Positions 38,923-47,167 of a DNA stretch of 64,000 nt are shown piece after piece. Under the pieces are notes generated by a model. It had not been told where the DNA came from. It saw nothing but the letters and a program-made list of their open reading frames with translations, and searched no databases. Source of the DNA: a virus; the IMG/VR virus record IMGVR_UViG_3300036834_000211, positions 50,542 to 114,541 of that record; one strand, written 5' to 3'. Made by a program: the position numbers and the translations under genes. Position 1 is the first letter of the stretch. Every line of letters begins with the position of its first letter.

Positions 38923-40300
38923 CCTCCTCGACGCCTACCAACTGTTTCACGACGGTGCGCTGGCACTCGCCGAGGTCGAGCGTGCTGGTATTAGAATTGA
39001 TACTGAATATTGTCGTGAGAAGCTCGCCTGGTTGGACGAGCAGAGCAGCCGGTATGAACGACGCCTGAGATTGAGCGAGCTGGGCCGGGCCTGGTTGGCT
39101 CGCTTTGGCAGCGCCGCGAGCTTCGGCAGTGGGCCCCAGCTCCAGGCCGTCCTCTACGCCGACCTGGGGGTCAAGCCGTTCAAGCAGACTGCGAGCGGCC
39201 AGGACAGCGTGGATGAGGAGTCTCTCAGGCAGACCGGGGTGGACGGGATCAACCACCTGCTCCGGTTGCGTAGCCTCAAGAAGATGAGTGACGTCCTCGG
39301 GGGGTTTCTCAGGTATCAGATCGCCGGGTATCTCTACCCCACGTTCTGCCTGCACACGGTGGTGACCTACCGGTCGTCCAGCCTCAAGCCAAACCTTCAG
39401 AACGTTCCAGTACGCGACAAGGAGCAGATGGACATCTGCCGGCGTGCGATCGTGCCGTCGCCCGGCAACGTGATACTGGAGATCGACAAGAGCGGCATCG
39501 AGGTATGCGTGGCGGCTTGCTACCACAAGGACCCGACGATGCTGGAATATCTCCATGATCCTGCGTCGGATATGCACTCTGATGCAGCCAAGAAGTTGTT
39601 CTTTCTCGACGGTGCGGTCAGCGACCTGAAGAAGCTGGATGGGTTCTCGCCCGTGCTGCGTCAGGCCGGTAAGAATGCGTTCATATTCCCGGAGTTCTAC
39701 GGTGACTACTACGAGTCGTGCGCCCCCGGCATCGCCTGCGGTTGGTGCAAGCTGCCCCGCATCGGCGACTGGACGGACTACGACGGAGCCTTGCTCGATG
39801 GGGTACCGATAGCTCGGCACCTGCGTCGGCACGACGTCTCCGGCTTGGTGGACTTCACCGAACACGTGAGGAAGGTCGAGGACTGGCTGTGGAACGAGCG
39901 CTTCCCCGTATATTCTAGGTGGCGGAAGGATTGGTACGCCAGGTATCAACGGAGGGGTAGCTTTCGGATGAAGACCGGGTTCGAGTGCAGCGGCGTCATG
40001 GGGAGGAACGAGGCGGTGAACTATCCCGTCCAAGGGCCCGCGTTCCACCTGCTGCTGAAGACATTGATCCTGGTCGTGCAACGCATCCGGAGTTGGCCGT
40101 CCAAGGTAGTCAGTCAGGTACACGACTCGTTGCTCATCGACACACCGCTCGACCGGGTTCCGGCGCTGGTGGAGATGGTCAGGCGCATCGATGCGGAGGA
40201 GCTGCCGCGGATCTGGCCGTGGATCATCGTGCCGCTGCGTGATGAGGCGAAGGTGAGCGAGGTGGACGGGAGCTGGGCAAATATGAGGGTGGTGGAATGA
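38915..40300 (+). CDS. polA: DNA polymerase, family A (polymerase domain only)
   Basis: A 461-residue protein. Motif A is LEIDKSGIEVCV (variant of DYSQIELR, keeping the metal Asp and the Ile-Glu pair). Motif B is RQAGKNAFIFPEFYG with the Lys and YG, and motif C is VHDSLLIDT. Thumb and palm start at the first residue (SLLDAYQLFHDGALALAEVE), so there is no exonuclease domain; that lies on the 37485 gene. A CAPGIACGWCKL insert near 270 adds Cys residues. It is the replicative polymerase candidate of this phage. Confidence 0.85.
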   Translation: MDSLLDAYQLFHDGALALAEVERAGIRIDTEYCREKLAWLDEQSSRYERRLRLSELGRAWLARFGSAASFGSGPQLQAVLYADLGVKPFKQTASGQDSVDEESLRQTGVDGINHLLRLRSLKKMSDVLGGFLRYQIAGYLYPTFCLHTVVTYRSSSLKPNLQNVPVRDKEQMDICRRAIVPSPGNVILEIDKSGIEVCVAACYHKDPTMLEYLHDPASDMHSDAAKKLFFLDGAVSDLKKLDGFSPVLRQAGKNAFIFPEFYGDYYESCAPGIACGWCKLPRIGDWTDYDGALLDGVPIARHLRRHDVSGLVDFTEHVRKVEDWLWNERFPVYSRWRKDWYARYQRRGSFRMKTGFECSGVMGRNEAVNYPVQGPAFHLLLKTLILVVQRIRSWPSKVVSQVHDSLLIDTPLDRVPALVEMVRRIDAEELPRIWPWIIVPLRDEAKVSEVDGSWANMRVVE

Positions 40301-40506
40301 AAGAGCTGCGAACTGTCTTGACGTTCGAGTGCGAGGATTCCGTGTCGGCTATCGAGCTGAGGAGGTTCATCAAGGATGCGCTGGAGTCCTGGGGAGGCCA
40401 GCGACATCCCGACGATCACCTATTTGGATCGTTAGACAAGGTCCGGGTCGGTAAGTTCGAGCGCGCGGAGGTAGCTCGTACCGGTAATTACGTGCCCGTC
40501 GAATGA
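40297..40506 (+). CDS. Small hypothetical protein
   Basis: A 69-residue protein, ATGA-coupled on both sides. The fold reads as a strand, a helix (VSAIELRRFIKDALESWGG) and two more strands. No family recognised. Confidence 0.55.
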   Translation: MKELRTVLTFECEDSVSAIELRRFIKDALESWGGQRHPDDHLFGSLDKVRVGKFERAEVARTGNYVPVE

Positions 40507-40679
40507 TCGGTCCTTACAAGACCGAGAGAGAGTTCGTTACTGCGGTGTCCGATATGGCCAGGCGCGTGTGGAAGTCCACGGAGGAATTTGGATCGAGTGT
40601 CGTCATTCGGGAGTCTTACGCGATAGATGATAGATGCGTGCAGATTGTTTGTGGCGTTGAGGAGATTGAAGAGCAATGA
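40503..40679 (+). CDS. Small hypothetical protein
   Basis: A 58-residue protein (PYKTEREFVTAVSDMARRVW, then FGSSVVIRESYAIDDRCV), ATGA-coupled to the genes on either side, which is the main evidence that it is real. No family recognised. Confidence 0.5.
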   Translation: MIGPYKTEREFVTAVSDMARRVWKSTEEFGSSVVIRESYAIDDRCVQIVCGVEEIEEQ

Positions 40680-41605
40680 ACCTCTACGAGCGCGTCCGAC
40701 CAGCTAGTTTCGACGAGGTCGCTGGCAACGACGACGTTGTCAAGGTACTGACGGTCCTGACGGCCAAGGAGCAGCCTCCCCACGCGTTCCTGCTGACCGG
40801 CCCGCCGGGCTGTGGCAAGACGACCTTGGGTCGGATCGTCGCGCAGGCCATCGGCATCCGCCGTGAGGACGTCCTGACGCAGACTGGTGACTACCGAGAG
40901 TTGAATAATGCCAGCTTCCGGGGCATCGACACGATCCGGGAGATCATGGACGGTGCCGGCTACGTCGGTCTTCACGGGGCCAGGAGGGTCTGGCTGCTCG
41001 ACGAGGTCCACGGCCTCCCCAAACTGTCCCAGGAGGCCCTGCTCAAGTTACTGGAGGATCCGCCGCCCCACGCTTACTTCGTTCTGTGTACGACCGCTCC
41101 CGAGGTCCTACTGGAGACGATCAGGAGTCGGTGCTCGACTCACAAGGTGACCCCGCTCTCCGAGCAGCACATGGTTGCCTTACTCAACCGGGTCGCCAGG
41201 GGAGAGGGCGAGCGCCTGTCCCGTCCGCTTCTCGCGATGGTCTACGAGAAGACCGAGGGCAAGCCGCGCGCTGCCATAAACCTGCTTGAGAAGGTCCTTG
41301 CCGCCGCTCCTGATGATAGGGATGCGATCGTCAAGTCTGCCGAGGCAGTTAAGGAGAAGGTGGATGGTCTCGCACGAGAGCTGATGCGCAGGACCGGCTG
41401 GAGGGCCATTGCGCAGATCCTGGCCCAGGTCGAGGAGGAAGACGTGGAGTCGATACGACGGGGCGTGGTAGGGTACTGCTCGGCAGCTCTGCTGCGCGAG
41501 GAGAACGACCACGCGATGGTCATCCTGGACCAGATGATCGAGCCGTTCTTCAGCTCGGGAAGGGCCGGACTGGTCCACGCGTGCTACACGATCTTGAGGT
41601 CTTAA
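40676..41605 (+). CDS. dnaX: Clamp loader ATPase (DnaX/RFC-like)
   Basis: A 309-residue AAA+ protein. Opening MNLYERVRPASFDEVAGND is typical of clamp loaders. Walker A is GPPGCGKTT (residues 43-51), Walker B LLDEVHGL, sensor and arginine finger RSRCSTHKV. The C-terminal helical domain is complete. The zinc finger of bacterial DnaX is absent, closer to T4 gp44 or RFC-small. It loads the clamp at 36243. A single loader gene is seen, so it probably forms a homo-oligomer. Confidence 0.85.
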   Translation: MNLYERVRPASFDEVAGNDDVVKVLTVLTAKEQPPHAFLLTGPPGCGKTTLGRIVAQAIGIRREDVLTQTGDYRELNNASFRGIDTIREIMDGAGYVGLHGARRVWLLDEVHGLPKLSQEALLKLLEDPPPHAYFVLCTTAPEVLLETIRSRCSTHKVTPLSEQHMVALLNRVARGEGERLSRPLLAMVYEKTEGKPRAAINLLEKVLAAAPDDRDAIVKSAEAVKEKVDGLARELMRRTGWRAIAQILAQVEEEDVESIRRGVVGYCSAALLREENDHAMVILDQMIEPFFSSGRAGLVHACYTILRS

Positions 41606-41606
41606 C

Positions 41607-41840
41607 GTGAGCGATCGTATGACGAGTATTGACCTTCCTGGGGTCCAGGGATCGGCGATCGCCGATTGGGGCCAAAAGCCCATCTCCGCGATGATTAAGC
41701 TGATCCGTGCCAAGGCTCGGCACGACAAGGAGATCGCCGATGCCGTGCTCGCGGCGCCCGACCGCGCGTTTAGAGTAGAGACCCACCGCGGGATCCACGT
41801 CCGTCGCGGCCTCGTCGTTCTTCAGCAAGGCTTCGACTGA
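41607..41840 (+). CDS. Small hypothetical protein
   Basis: A 77-residue protein starting at GTG. A basic middle helix (AMIKLIRAKARHDKEIADAV) and a beta-like end (THRGIHVRRGLVVLQQGFD). Overlaps the next start by 1 nt. No family recognised. Confidence 0.55.
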   Translation: MSDRMTSIDLPGVQGSAIADWGQKPISAMIKLIRAKARHDKEIADAVLAAPDRAFRVETHRGIHVRRGLVVLQQGFD

Positions 41841-42103
41841 TGCCTCGTCCCAGCATCCTCGACGATCCCGATGCGATCCGCTCTCGCCAAGCCGAGATCG
41901 CCATTGAAGAGAGACGCGGGTGTGAGCGCTGTGGATCTGCGGCTGGCGTGTCGCGCGGCCCCCGCGGATGTGCTTACCACTACGAGGGTACAGAGGGCGA
42001 CGCGAACGATCCGAACTACGCCAATCTGTGCCCGCCGTGCTGGGTAGAAGAGCGCGAATACTGGGACGAGATGTGGAAAGAATACTACAGTGGAAGGCTA
42101 TGA
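41840..42103 (+). CDS. Small Cys-rich (zinc ribbon-like) protein
   Basis: An 87-residue protein with GCERCGSAAG and NLCPPCWVEE, two Cys pairs about 38 residues apart, typical of a treble-clef or ribbon. The rest is acidic and aromatic (YWDEMWKEYY). The TGATG overlap supports the start. Function unknown. Confidence 0.55.
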   Translation: MPRPSILDDPDAIRSRQAEIAIEERRGCERCGSAAGVSRGPRGCAYHYEGTEGDANDPNYANLCPPCWVEEREYWDEMWKEYYSGRL

Positions 42104-42106
42104 GAG

Positions 42107-42475
42107 ATGGGCACGAAGAACAATCCCGGGAAGTACGACTGCTACGCCAAGGCCGACCCCGACGAGGAGATATTCACGCTGAGGGCCAAGGACAGGCACG
42201 CGCCGACCTTAGTGTGGTTATGGTCGGCCCTTCGCGAGCTGGACGGCGAGGATGCGGAGTGCGTCGCGGAGGCACGAGCCTCCGTGGTCAAGATGCTTCA
42301 GTGGCAGGCGGATCACGAGCGGAAGGCGGTCGGCCTCGGGCAGGCCACCCTGGCCGGCGTCCTGGAGCTCATTCGCGCCGTTAACGGTCTGATGAAGTTG
42401 GAGGACTCTCTTACTCAGGCTACGGATCTGGAGGTCGTGAGGCGCTTCCTGGCTCAGACGGAATTTGAGAAGTGA
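42107..42475 (+). CDS. Conserved phage hypothetical protein
   Basis: A 122-residue protein with the pattern NNPGKYDCYAKADPDEEIFTL, then RAKDRHAPTLVWLWSALREL found in many phages near replication genes, of unknown function. The C-terminal half is helical. Coupled to the next gene by a GTGA overlap. Confidence 0.65.
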   Translation: MGTKNNPGKYDCYAKADPDEEIFTLRAKDRHAPTLVWLWSALRELDGEDAECVAEARASVVKMLQWQADHERKAVGLGQATLAGVLELIRAVNGLMKLEDSLTQATDLEVVRRFLAQTEFEK

Positions 42476-43053
42476 ACTACGAGGACGATATTGAGATTGA
42501 TGAGCAGGCGTTGGATTGTGAGTGGCTCGACCAGCCGAAGCGGATGCGCGAGTACTGTAAGGTCGCTGCCGAGGCACACAGGCAGATGGACCTGGCGAAG
42601 GAGAACGTCGACTTCGTCAGGGCGACCGTCGAGAGGGCGGTCCGGTCTCGCCCCGCCGAGTACGGCGTCGCCCCGGGCGTCCGCGGTGCTGTCACGGAGG
42701 ACTCGGTGAAGGCCGCCGTCCAGGTGCACGAGCAGTATCAGCTCGCCGTCCGGGAGTATATCGATGCGAAGTATGAGAACGACGTTGCCAATGGTACCAT
42801 CCGTGCTTTTGATCACCGCAAGAGTTCTCTGGAAAGGTTGGTGCAGCTCCACGGTCAGTCGTACTTTGCCGGCCCCGCCGTGCCGAGGGATCTCGCCGCC
42901 GAGCGCTCTCGTCGAGACCAAGCAGTGCAGGCTCGTGTTAGGATAGGGTCTGTTGGGGCCATTGGAAGATCATTCAACGTGCCGGTTGGTCCGGAGCACG
43001 TGGACTTGGACGAGCAACGCCGACGAGAGCCGATGGTGAGACGCAGGAGTTGA
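42472..43053 (+). CDS. Conserved coiled-coil phage protein upstream of SSB
   Basis: A 193-residue protein starting at GTG. Long charged helices (PKRMREYCKVAAEAHRQMDL, then AKENVDFVRATVERAVRSR) are followed by AFDHRKSSLERLVQLHGQSYFAGP and PRDL, a conserved ending of a family seen beside phage SSB and recombinase genes. It may assist recombination or SSB loading; this is inference from position. Confidence 0.6.
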   Translation: MNYEDDIEIDEQALDCEWLDQPKRMREYCKVAAEAHRQMDLAKENVDFVRATVERAVRSRPAEYGVAPGVRGAVTEDSVKAAVQVHEQYQLAVREYIDAKYENDVANGTIRAFDHRKSSLERLVQLHGQSYFAGPAVPRDLAAERSRRDQAVQARVRIGSVGAIGRSFNVPVGPEHVDLDEQRRREPMVRRRS

Positions 43054-43055
43054 GT

Positions 43056-43184
43056 GTGCACTGGTTGTGGATCATTGTACCTGTGGTGGGTCCACTCTAC
43101 GTGTACTACGTCTGCAAGCTCGCAGGAGCAGGGTGGATTGCTGGAGTTCAATTGTATATTAAACGGCAGAAGGAGAGAAGGTAA
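43056..43184 (+). CDS. Small single-pass membrane protein
   Basis: A 42-residue protein starting at GTG with GGAG 6 nt upstream. The first 33 residues are hydrophobic (LWIIVPVVGPLYVYYVCKL) with a basic tail (IKRQKERR), and the stop abuts the SSB ATG. Membrane peptide of unknown role. Confidence 0.45.
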   Translation: MHWLWIIVPVVGPLYVYYVCKLAGAGWIAGVQLYIKRQKERR

Positions 43185-44336
43185 ATGAATAAGTCTCGTC
43201 GGGGCAGCTTCCGAGGTAAGGTGTCCTACAACTCTACGCAACAGCGGTCCAAGGCCGCCAACTATGGGCACTTGTTGCTACCTCGAGGCATCAACATGTT
43301 TAAGGAGGAACCTGGTGGTCGAATTGCACTCGACTTCTTGCCGTACTTCGTAACCGATGCTCACCATCCCGATCGGGACGTCGAGCGCGAGATCGCGATC
43401 CAGGGATCGCTGTGGTATCGGCGTCCCTACAAGCTCCACCGATCAATCGGTGTGCAGAATGCCTCTGTCATTTGTCCGAGCAGTGTTGGTAAGAAGTGTC
43501 CGATCTGTGAGTATCGTGCCAAGCAGTTAAGTGAGGGTGCGAAGTGGCAGGACGAGCAAATTAAGGCAATGCGGCCGTCGGACCGCAACTTGTACTACGT
43601 GGTGCCCAAGGGGGACAGTAAGAAGTACGACGAGAAGCCGTACTTCTGGGACATTGCTCAGTTCCTCTTCCAGGAGGCCCTAAATAACGAGCTCGAGGAG
43701 AACGAAGATTTCGGTGAGTTTCCCGATCTCGAGGCCGGGTTGACACTGCGGATCAGGTTTAGTGAGGAGAAGTTTGAGAGGACTTCGTTCGCCAAGACCA
43801 GCCGCATCGACTTCGAGGAGCGCGACTACGCCTACGACGAGGCAGTGGTGCGAGAGCTTACCTCTCTCGACGAGGTGCTTGACATTAAGGATTACCGAGA
43901 GGTAGAGCGCTTGTTCTTTGAGACCGACGGTGGGGATGAGGAGGGTGCGGATCAGCCTACCGATCAACCAAAGACCGGAAGTGGTGGTTCTAGTGTATCA
44001 CTAACTCGGCCAAAATCTGAAACGACCACCACCTCACCGCGTCAATCAAGTACTATTGAATCCACTACTAGATCGACCATCACGCGCCCTCGCCAAGCTG
44101 CGGAACCTAGCCCAGGTGAGAGTCCTGGTGAGGCAACCCCCTCCACTGTCATCCGGCGGCGCTCCCTATCCTCGCCGACGCAGTCGGTGGAATCGAATAA
44201 GAACCAGAATGGCGAGGCTGACAAGTGCCCCTCGGGTTATCGGTTTGGGGTGGACACCGATGCGAAGGACGAGTGCGAGAGGTGCCAGGTGTGGAATGAG
44301 TGCATGGACGCTCGCGAAGCCGCTGCTGCGCGGTAG
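43185..44336 (+). CDS. Single-stranded DNA-binding protein (gp32-like)
   Basis: A 383-residue protein with AAGGAG upstream. Residues about 45-115 follow the T4 gp32-like core: DFLPYFVTDAHHPD, WYRRPYKLHRSIG and CPSSVGKKCPICEYR, with a zinc-binding Cys set inside the OB fold. Residues about 255-345 are a Ser, Thr and Pro rich linker. The C-terminus adds a second Cys cluster, KCPSGYRFGVDTDAKDECER then CQVWNEC, resembling the gp32-type C-terminal motif of cyano- and other phages. It protects the fork and nucleates the recombinase encoded next. Confidence 0.75.
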   Translation: MNKSRRGSFRGKVSYNSTQQRSKAANYGHLLLPRGINMFKEEPGGRIALDFLPYFVTDAHHPDRDVEREIAIQGSLWYRRPYKLHRSIGVQNASVICPSSVGKKCPICEYRAKQLSEGAKWQDEQIKAMRPSDRNLYYVVPKGDSKKYDEKPYFWDIAQFLFQEALNNELEENEDFGEFPDLEAGLTLRIRFSEEKFERTSFAKTSRIDFEERDYAYDEAVVRELTSLDEVLDIKDYREVERLFFETDGGDEEGADQPTDQPKTGSGGSSVSLTRPKSETTTTSPRQSSTIESTTRSTITRPRQAAEPSPGESPGEATPSTVIRRRSLSSPTQSVESNKNQNGEADKCPSGYRFGVDTDAKDECERCQVWNECMDAREAAAAR

Positions 44337-44351
44337 TAAGCGAATTCGGGT

Positions 44352-44400
44352 TATGCAAGGTATCACCCGACCTCTCAATCAAGCTGGACGGCACGCGCAG
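44352..44400 (-). repeat. Intergenic repeat family, copy E
   Basis: It occupies the gap between SSB and RecA genes. The arm from 44379 to 44400 is the exact reverse complement of the first 22 nt of copy B. From TATGCAAGGT (44352) it matches copy D at 41 of 45 positions. The opposite arm that forms the 9-bp stem in D is missing here. The recA ATG follows 17 nt later, so any structure could affect its translation. Confidence 0.55.
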
Positions 44401-44417
44401 ACTGACGCAGGCTTGAT

Positions 44418-45497
44418 ATGATGGTGCGGCGCTCCTCCGCTCCTGCCGAGACCCTGTCCGATCAGGTGGCAACTAGGCTGTCCAGGGGACGGACTCGAGA
44501 GGCCATCGAGGCCGATCCCAGAGACAAGCTCGGGTATTCCACTGGGAAGGTGATCACCACCGGCTCCACGCTCCTCGACCTGGCCATCTCTGGTGGCATC
44601 TACCCCGAGGGCGGGATCCCGCCCGGAATCATGGTTGAGATCTTCGGTCCGAGTGGATGTGGCAAGACAGTCTTGCTGTGCGAGATCGCTGGCGGTGTGG
44701 AGCGCCAGCACGGCGAGATCATGTTCCGCGATCCCGAGGGACGACTGAACAATCAGTTTGCCGCGCTGTTTGGATTTCACGTTGAGAACGCTGACTACAG
44801 TCGACCCGACACAGTTCCCGAGCTGTTCGAGCCGATCCGGAATTGGAATCCCAGAGCCAACGGCATCAACGGAGTCTTCGCCGACAGCCTCGCTGCCTTG
44901 TCCACAAAGATGGAGATGGAGGGGGACGACAAGTATGGGACAAGGAGGGCGAAGGAGTTCTCCGAGGAGTGTCGGAAGACCTGTCGTGTACTGGCGAACC
45001 GTGGATTCCTCATGGTTTGTTCGAATCAAGTGCGGCAGAACATCGACGCTGGTCCGTTCGAGGAGAAGTACAAATCGCCCGGTGGCGAGGCAGTTGGCTT
45101 CTACGCGTCGCTGCGTCTGCGCTGTCACTCCCCGGTGAAGACCCCACGCGAGATCTCGGTGGGTGGGAAGAAGCACAAGAGGACCGTCGGGGTCCACACC
45201 AAGATCGAGGTGTACAAGAGCTCCATCTGGGAGCCATACCACACGGCTCCAGTCCACATCCTCTACGATTACGGAATAGACGACATCCGGGCCAACTTGG
45301 AGTTTGTGAAGTCGGTGGTTGGAGGTACATTCTACATGCTCGACGAGACCTCTCGTCTCGATGCCGGGCTCGAGCGCAGTATAAAGATGGTCGAGGAGGG
45401 GGATTTGGATCTCAGGGTGAAGCGCTACACGATCCAGTTGTGGCACGAATTGGAGGAGAAGTTCAAGGTGTCGCGCCTCGTCAAGAGGCGCGAGTGA
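44418..45497 (+). CDS. recA: RecA/UvsX-type recombinase
   Basis: A 359-residue protein. Walker A is GPSGCGKT (about residues 76-83), preceded by GSTLLDLAISGG and PGIMVEIF, a RecA-like N-terminal arrangement. Walker B INGVFADSLAAL follows, and the L2-type region SNQVRQNID with PGGEAVGFYASLR matches RecA and phage UvsX proteins. The double ATG leaves the exact start open by one codon. It catalyses strand exchange for recombination-dependent replication with the SSB and SbcCD genes around it. Confidence 0.85.
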   Translation: MMVRRSSAPAETLSDQVATRLSRGRTREAIEADPRDKLGYSTGKVITTGSTLLDLAISGGIYPEGGIPPGIMVEIFGPSGCGKTVLLCEIAGGVERQHGEIMFRDPEGRLNNQFAALFGFHVENADYSRPDTVPELFEPIRNWNPRANGINGVFADSLAALSTKMEMEGDDKYGTRRAKEFSEECRKTCRVLANRGFLMVCSNQVRQNIDAGPFEEKYKSPGGEAVGFYASLRLRCHSPVKTPREISVGGKKHKRTVGVHTKIEVYKSSIWEPYHTAPVHILYDYGIDDIRANLEFVKSVVGGTFYMLDETSRLDAGLERSIKMVEEGDLDLRVKRYTIQLWHELEEKFKVSRLVKRRE

Positions 45498-45820
45498 CCG
45501 ACTGGCACCGCGAGTACCTCGACCTGGTCAAGTATCTCTGGAGGGGATACTCGGTTTACGTGTCGAATGGGGCGACGAACGCGACCTTCGAGCGACACAT
45601 CTGGCCAGTCATCAGGGATGCTAGGAAGAGGCTCAGGGACAATCCGCAGACCAAAGTCCTCTCCACGAATCGTGACAAGTTGGCGAGATCTTTGTACGAA
45701 ATGTTCGAGATGCGCACCAGCCAGGATTGGCAGAACGTTGGGGACGAGGGTAACTATCCCGACATGCACAAGGAGTGGTTGGAAGCGGCGGACGAACTTG
45801 TTGAGAAACTCTCGAAATGA
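45494..45820 (+). CDS. Hypothetical protein
   Basis: A 108-residue protein starting at GTG that overlaps the recA stop (GTGA). Helical and charged (VTDWHREYLDLVKYLWRGY, then RDARKRLRDNPQTKVLSTN). No family recognised. Its position suggests a role in recombination. Confidence 0.55.
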   Translation: MTDWHREYLDLVKYLWRGYSVYVSNGATNATFERHIWPVIRDARKRLRDNPQTKVLSTNRDKLARSLYEMFEMRTSQDWQNVGDEGNYPDMHKEWLEAADELVEKLSK

Positions 45821-46335
45821 AGGCCGGCGGAGGAAGCCCGAAGGGCGGGGAGCGCGAGCGAGGGGTGTGCAAGCGCCTGTCCCTGTGGGTGTCAAATGGT
45901 GCGAGCACCGACTTGTTCTGGCGCAGTGCGATGAGCGGCGGTCGAGCGACCGTCCAGCTGAAGTCCGGCAGGGTGAACGTCAGGCAATCAGGCGACATTT
46001 GCGCGATCGATCCGCTGGGCTACCCGTTCGTGGAGGCCAACTTCACAGAGGTAAAGCACTACAAGGACCTCAACATTGCCCGTGGGTTCGTGTGCCAGAC
46101 CGGTGTTCTGATCAGCTTCTGGCGCCACGCCCGCCGCGAGGCTGCGAAGTACGGCAAGCGACCGCTGCTGGTGGCTCAACAAAATCGATATCCGACCTTG
46201 GCGATTACCGATTGGGGCGCCGGTATATTCGAGGGTGATCCGGTGATCGAGCTGTACCGATGGGAGGCCTGGGTCTACCTGTTCGACGAGGTTACTAGGG
46301 TGAGGACGAGATTGATGAGGAGGAGGGCGAGTTGA
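45817..46335 (+). CDS. PD-(D/E)XK-like endonuclease / putative Holliday junction resolvase
   Basis: A 172-residue protein. The core GGERERGVCKRLSLWVSNGAS, then LFWRSAMSGGRATVQ, GDICAID and FTEVKHYKDL reads as a PD-(D/E)XK nuclease: Glu in the first helix, Asp in GDI, and the E-x-K pair in TEVK. Related phage genes next to recombinases are annotated as resolvases. It would cut branched intermediates before packaging. Confidence 0.6.
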   Translation: MKAGGGSPKGGERERGVCKRLSLWVSNGASTDLFWRSAMSGGRATVQLKSGRVNVRQSGDICAIDPLGYPFVEANFTEVKHYKDLNIARGFVCQTGVLISFWRHARREAAKYGKRPLLVAQQNRYPTLAITDWGAGIFEGDPVIELYRWEAWVYLFDEVTRVRTRLMRRRAS

Positions 46336-46724
46336 TGTCGAATAATCCGCTTGAGGATCTTCTGGGCAGCAGGTCGAGACGCAAGCCTCGACCGTACATC
46401 GACCCGGACGTCGAGGAGACACGCCTCCGCGACGCCTGCGCCGTGTTCCTCCGTGAGTACGGTTTCGTGGTGGGTGACCTCGTGGTTCTCAAGCGGGGCA
46501 TCCGGATCGAGAGCGCCCTCGAAGGGAGAGGGAGCGAGCCCGTCTACGTCGTGTTGGACTTAATCGACGACGCCGAGATGGTACTCGACGTGACTCATTT
46601 GGAGCACTATGGCATCCGCTACGACGTCATCATCGGACACTACGACGAGGACGGGGATTTCATCACGAGCCCGATGGATTCGCGCCGTCTTCAGCCGTGG
46701 GTGCGCCAGGGAACCGAGATGTGA
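46335..46724 (+). CDS. Hypothetical protein with SH3-like segment
   Basis: A 129-residue protein; ATG 46335 overlaps the upstream stop (TGATG). After a basic N-terminus, residues about 35-105 (FVVGDLVVLKRGIRIESALE, then EPVYVVLDLIDDAEMVLD) suggest a small beta barrel found in other phage hypotheticals. GTGA-coupled to the next gene. Confidence 0.55.
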   Translation: MSNNPLEDLLGSRSRRKPRPYIDPDVEETRLRDACAVFLREYGFVVGDLVVLKRGIRIESALEGRGSEPVYVVLDLIDDAEMVLDVTHLEHYGIRYDVIIGHYDEDGDFITSPMDSRRLQPWVRQGTEM

Positions 46725-47161
46725 GCAAGCCGATCCTCTGCGTCGACTTCGACGGCGTGATTCATTCGTACTCCAGTGGATGGCAGGGAGCGACCGCGAT
46801 CCCCGATCCGCCTGTACCCGGTGCGCTGCGCTGGCTCCTCAGGGCGTCGGAGTGGTGGGACGTTCAGGTCTACTCCAGCCGGACCAAGGAACCCGGTGCC
46901 GTCCCGGCCATGCGCGAATGGATGCGGATGTGGGCCGTCGCCGAGTTCTGTACTGGGGTTTATGACGAGAAGCTCCGCGGATACCCGACTGTAGCTTGGG
47001 TTGATACAGAGTTTATGCCGTTGATCAAATTCCCCGAGCAGAAGCCGGCGGCTAACCTGACTATCGACGACCGAGCGATCTGCTTCGACGGCGTGTGGGA
47101 TACGCTCGACCCTCAGGCCTTGCTTGGCTTTAAGCCCTGGAACAAGCGATGCAGTGGCTGA
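46721..47161 (+). CDS. HAD-superfamily phosphatase-like protein
   Basis: A 146-residue protein; GTG 46721 overlaps the previous stop. Motif I is CVDFDGVIHSYSSGW, with the nucleophile Asp and second Asp. Motif II-like VQVYSSRTKEP and motif III-like LTIDDRAICFDG are present. Small HAD proteins of this size in phages may act on nucleotides or as polynucleotide phosphatases. Substrate unknown. Confidence 0.7.
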   Translation: MSKPILCVDFDGVIHSYSSGWQGATAIPDPPVPGALRWLLRASEWWDVQVYSSRTKEPGAVPAMREWMRMWAVAEFCTGVYDEKLRGYPTVAWVDTEFMPLIKFPEQKPAANLTIDDRAICFDGVWDTLDPQALLGFKPWNKRCSG

Positions 47162-47167
47162 CAATTT

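Noticed and set aside
38885-40123. 412-codon antisense frame opposite the polymerase gene
   Set aside because: The same codon-bias effect; polymerase motifs A, B and C lie on the plus strand.
44379-45446. Long antisense open frame opposite recA (355 codons)
   Set aside because: It is produced by the GC-rich third codon positions of recA. It shows no family motif, and recA is a clear gene.
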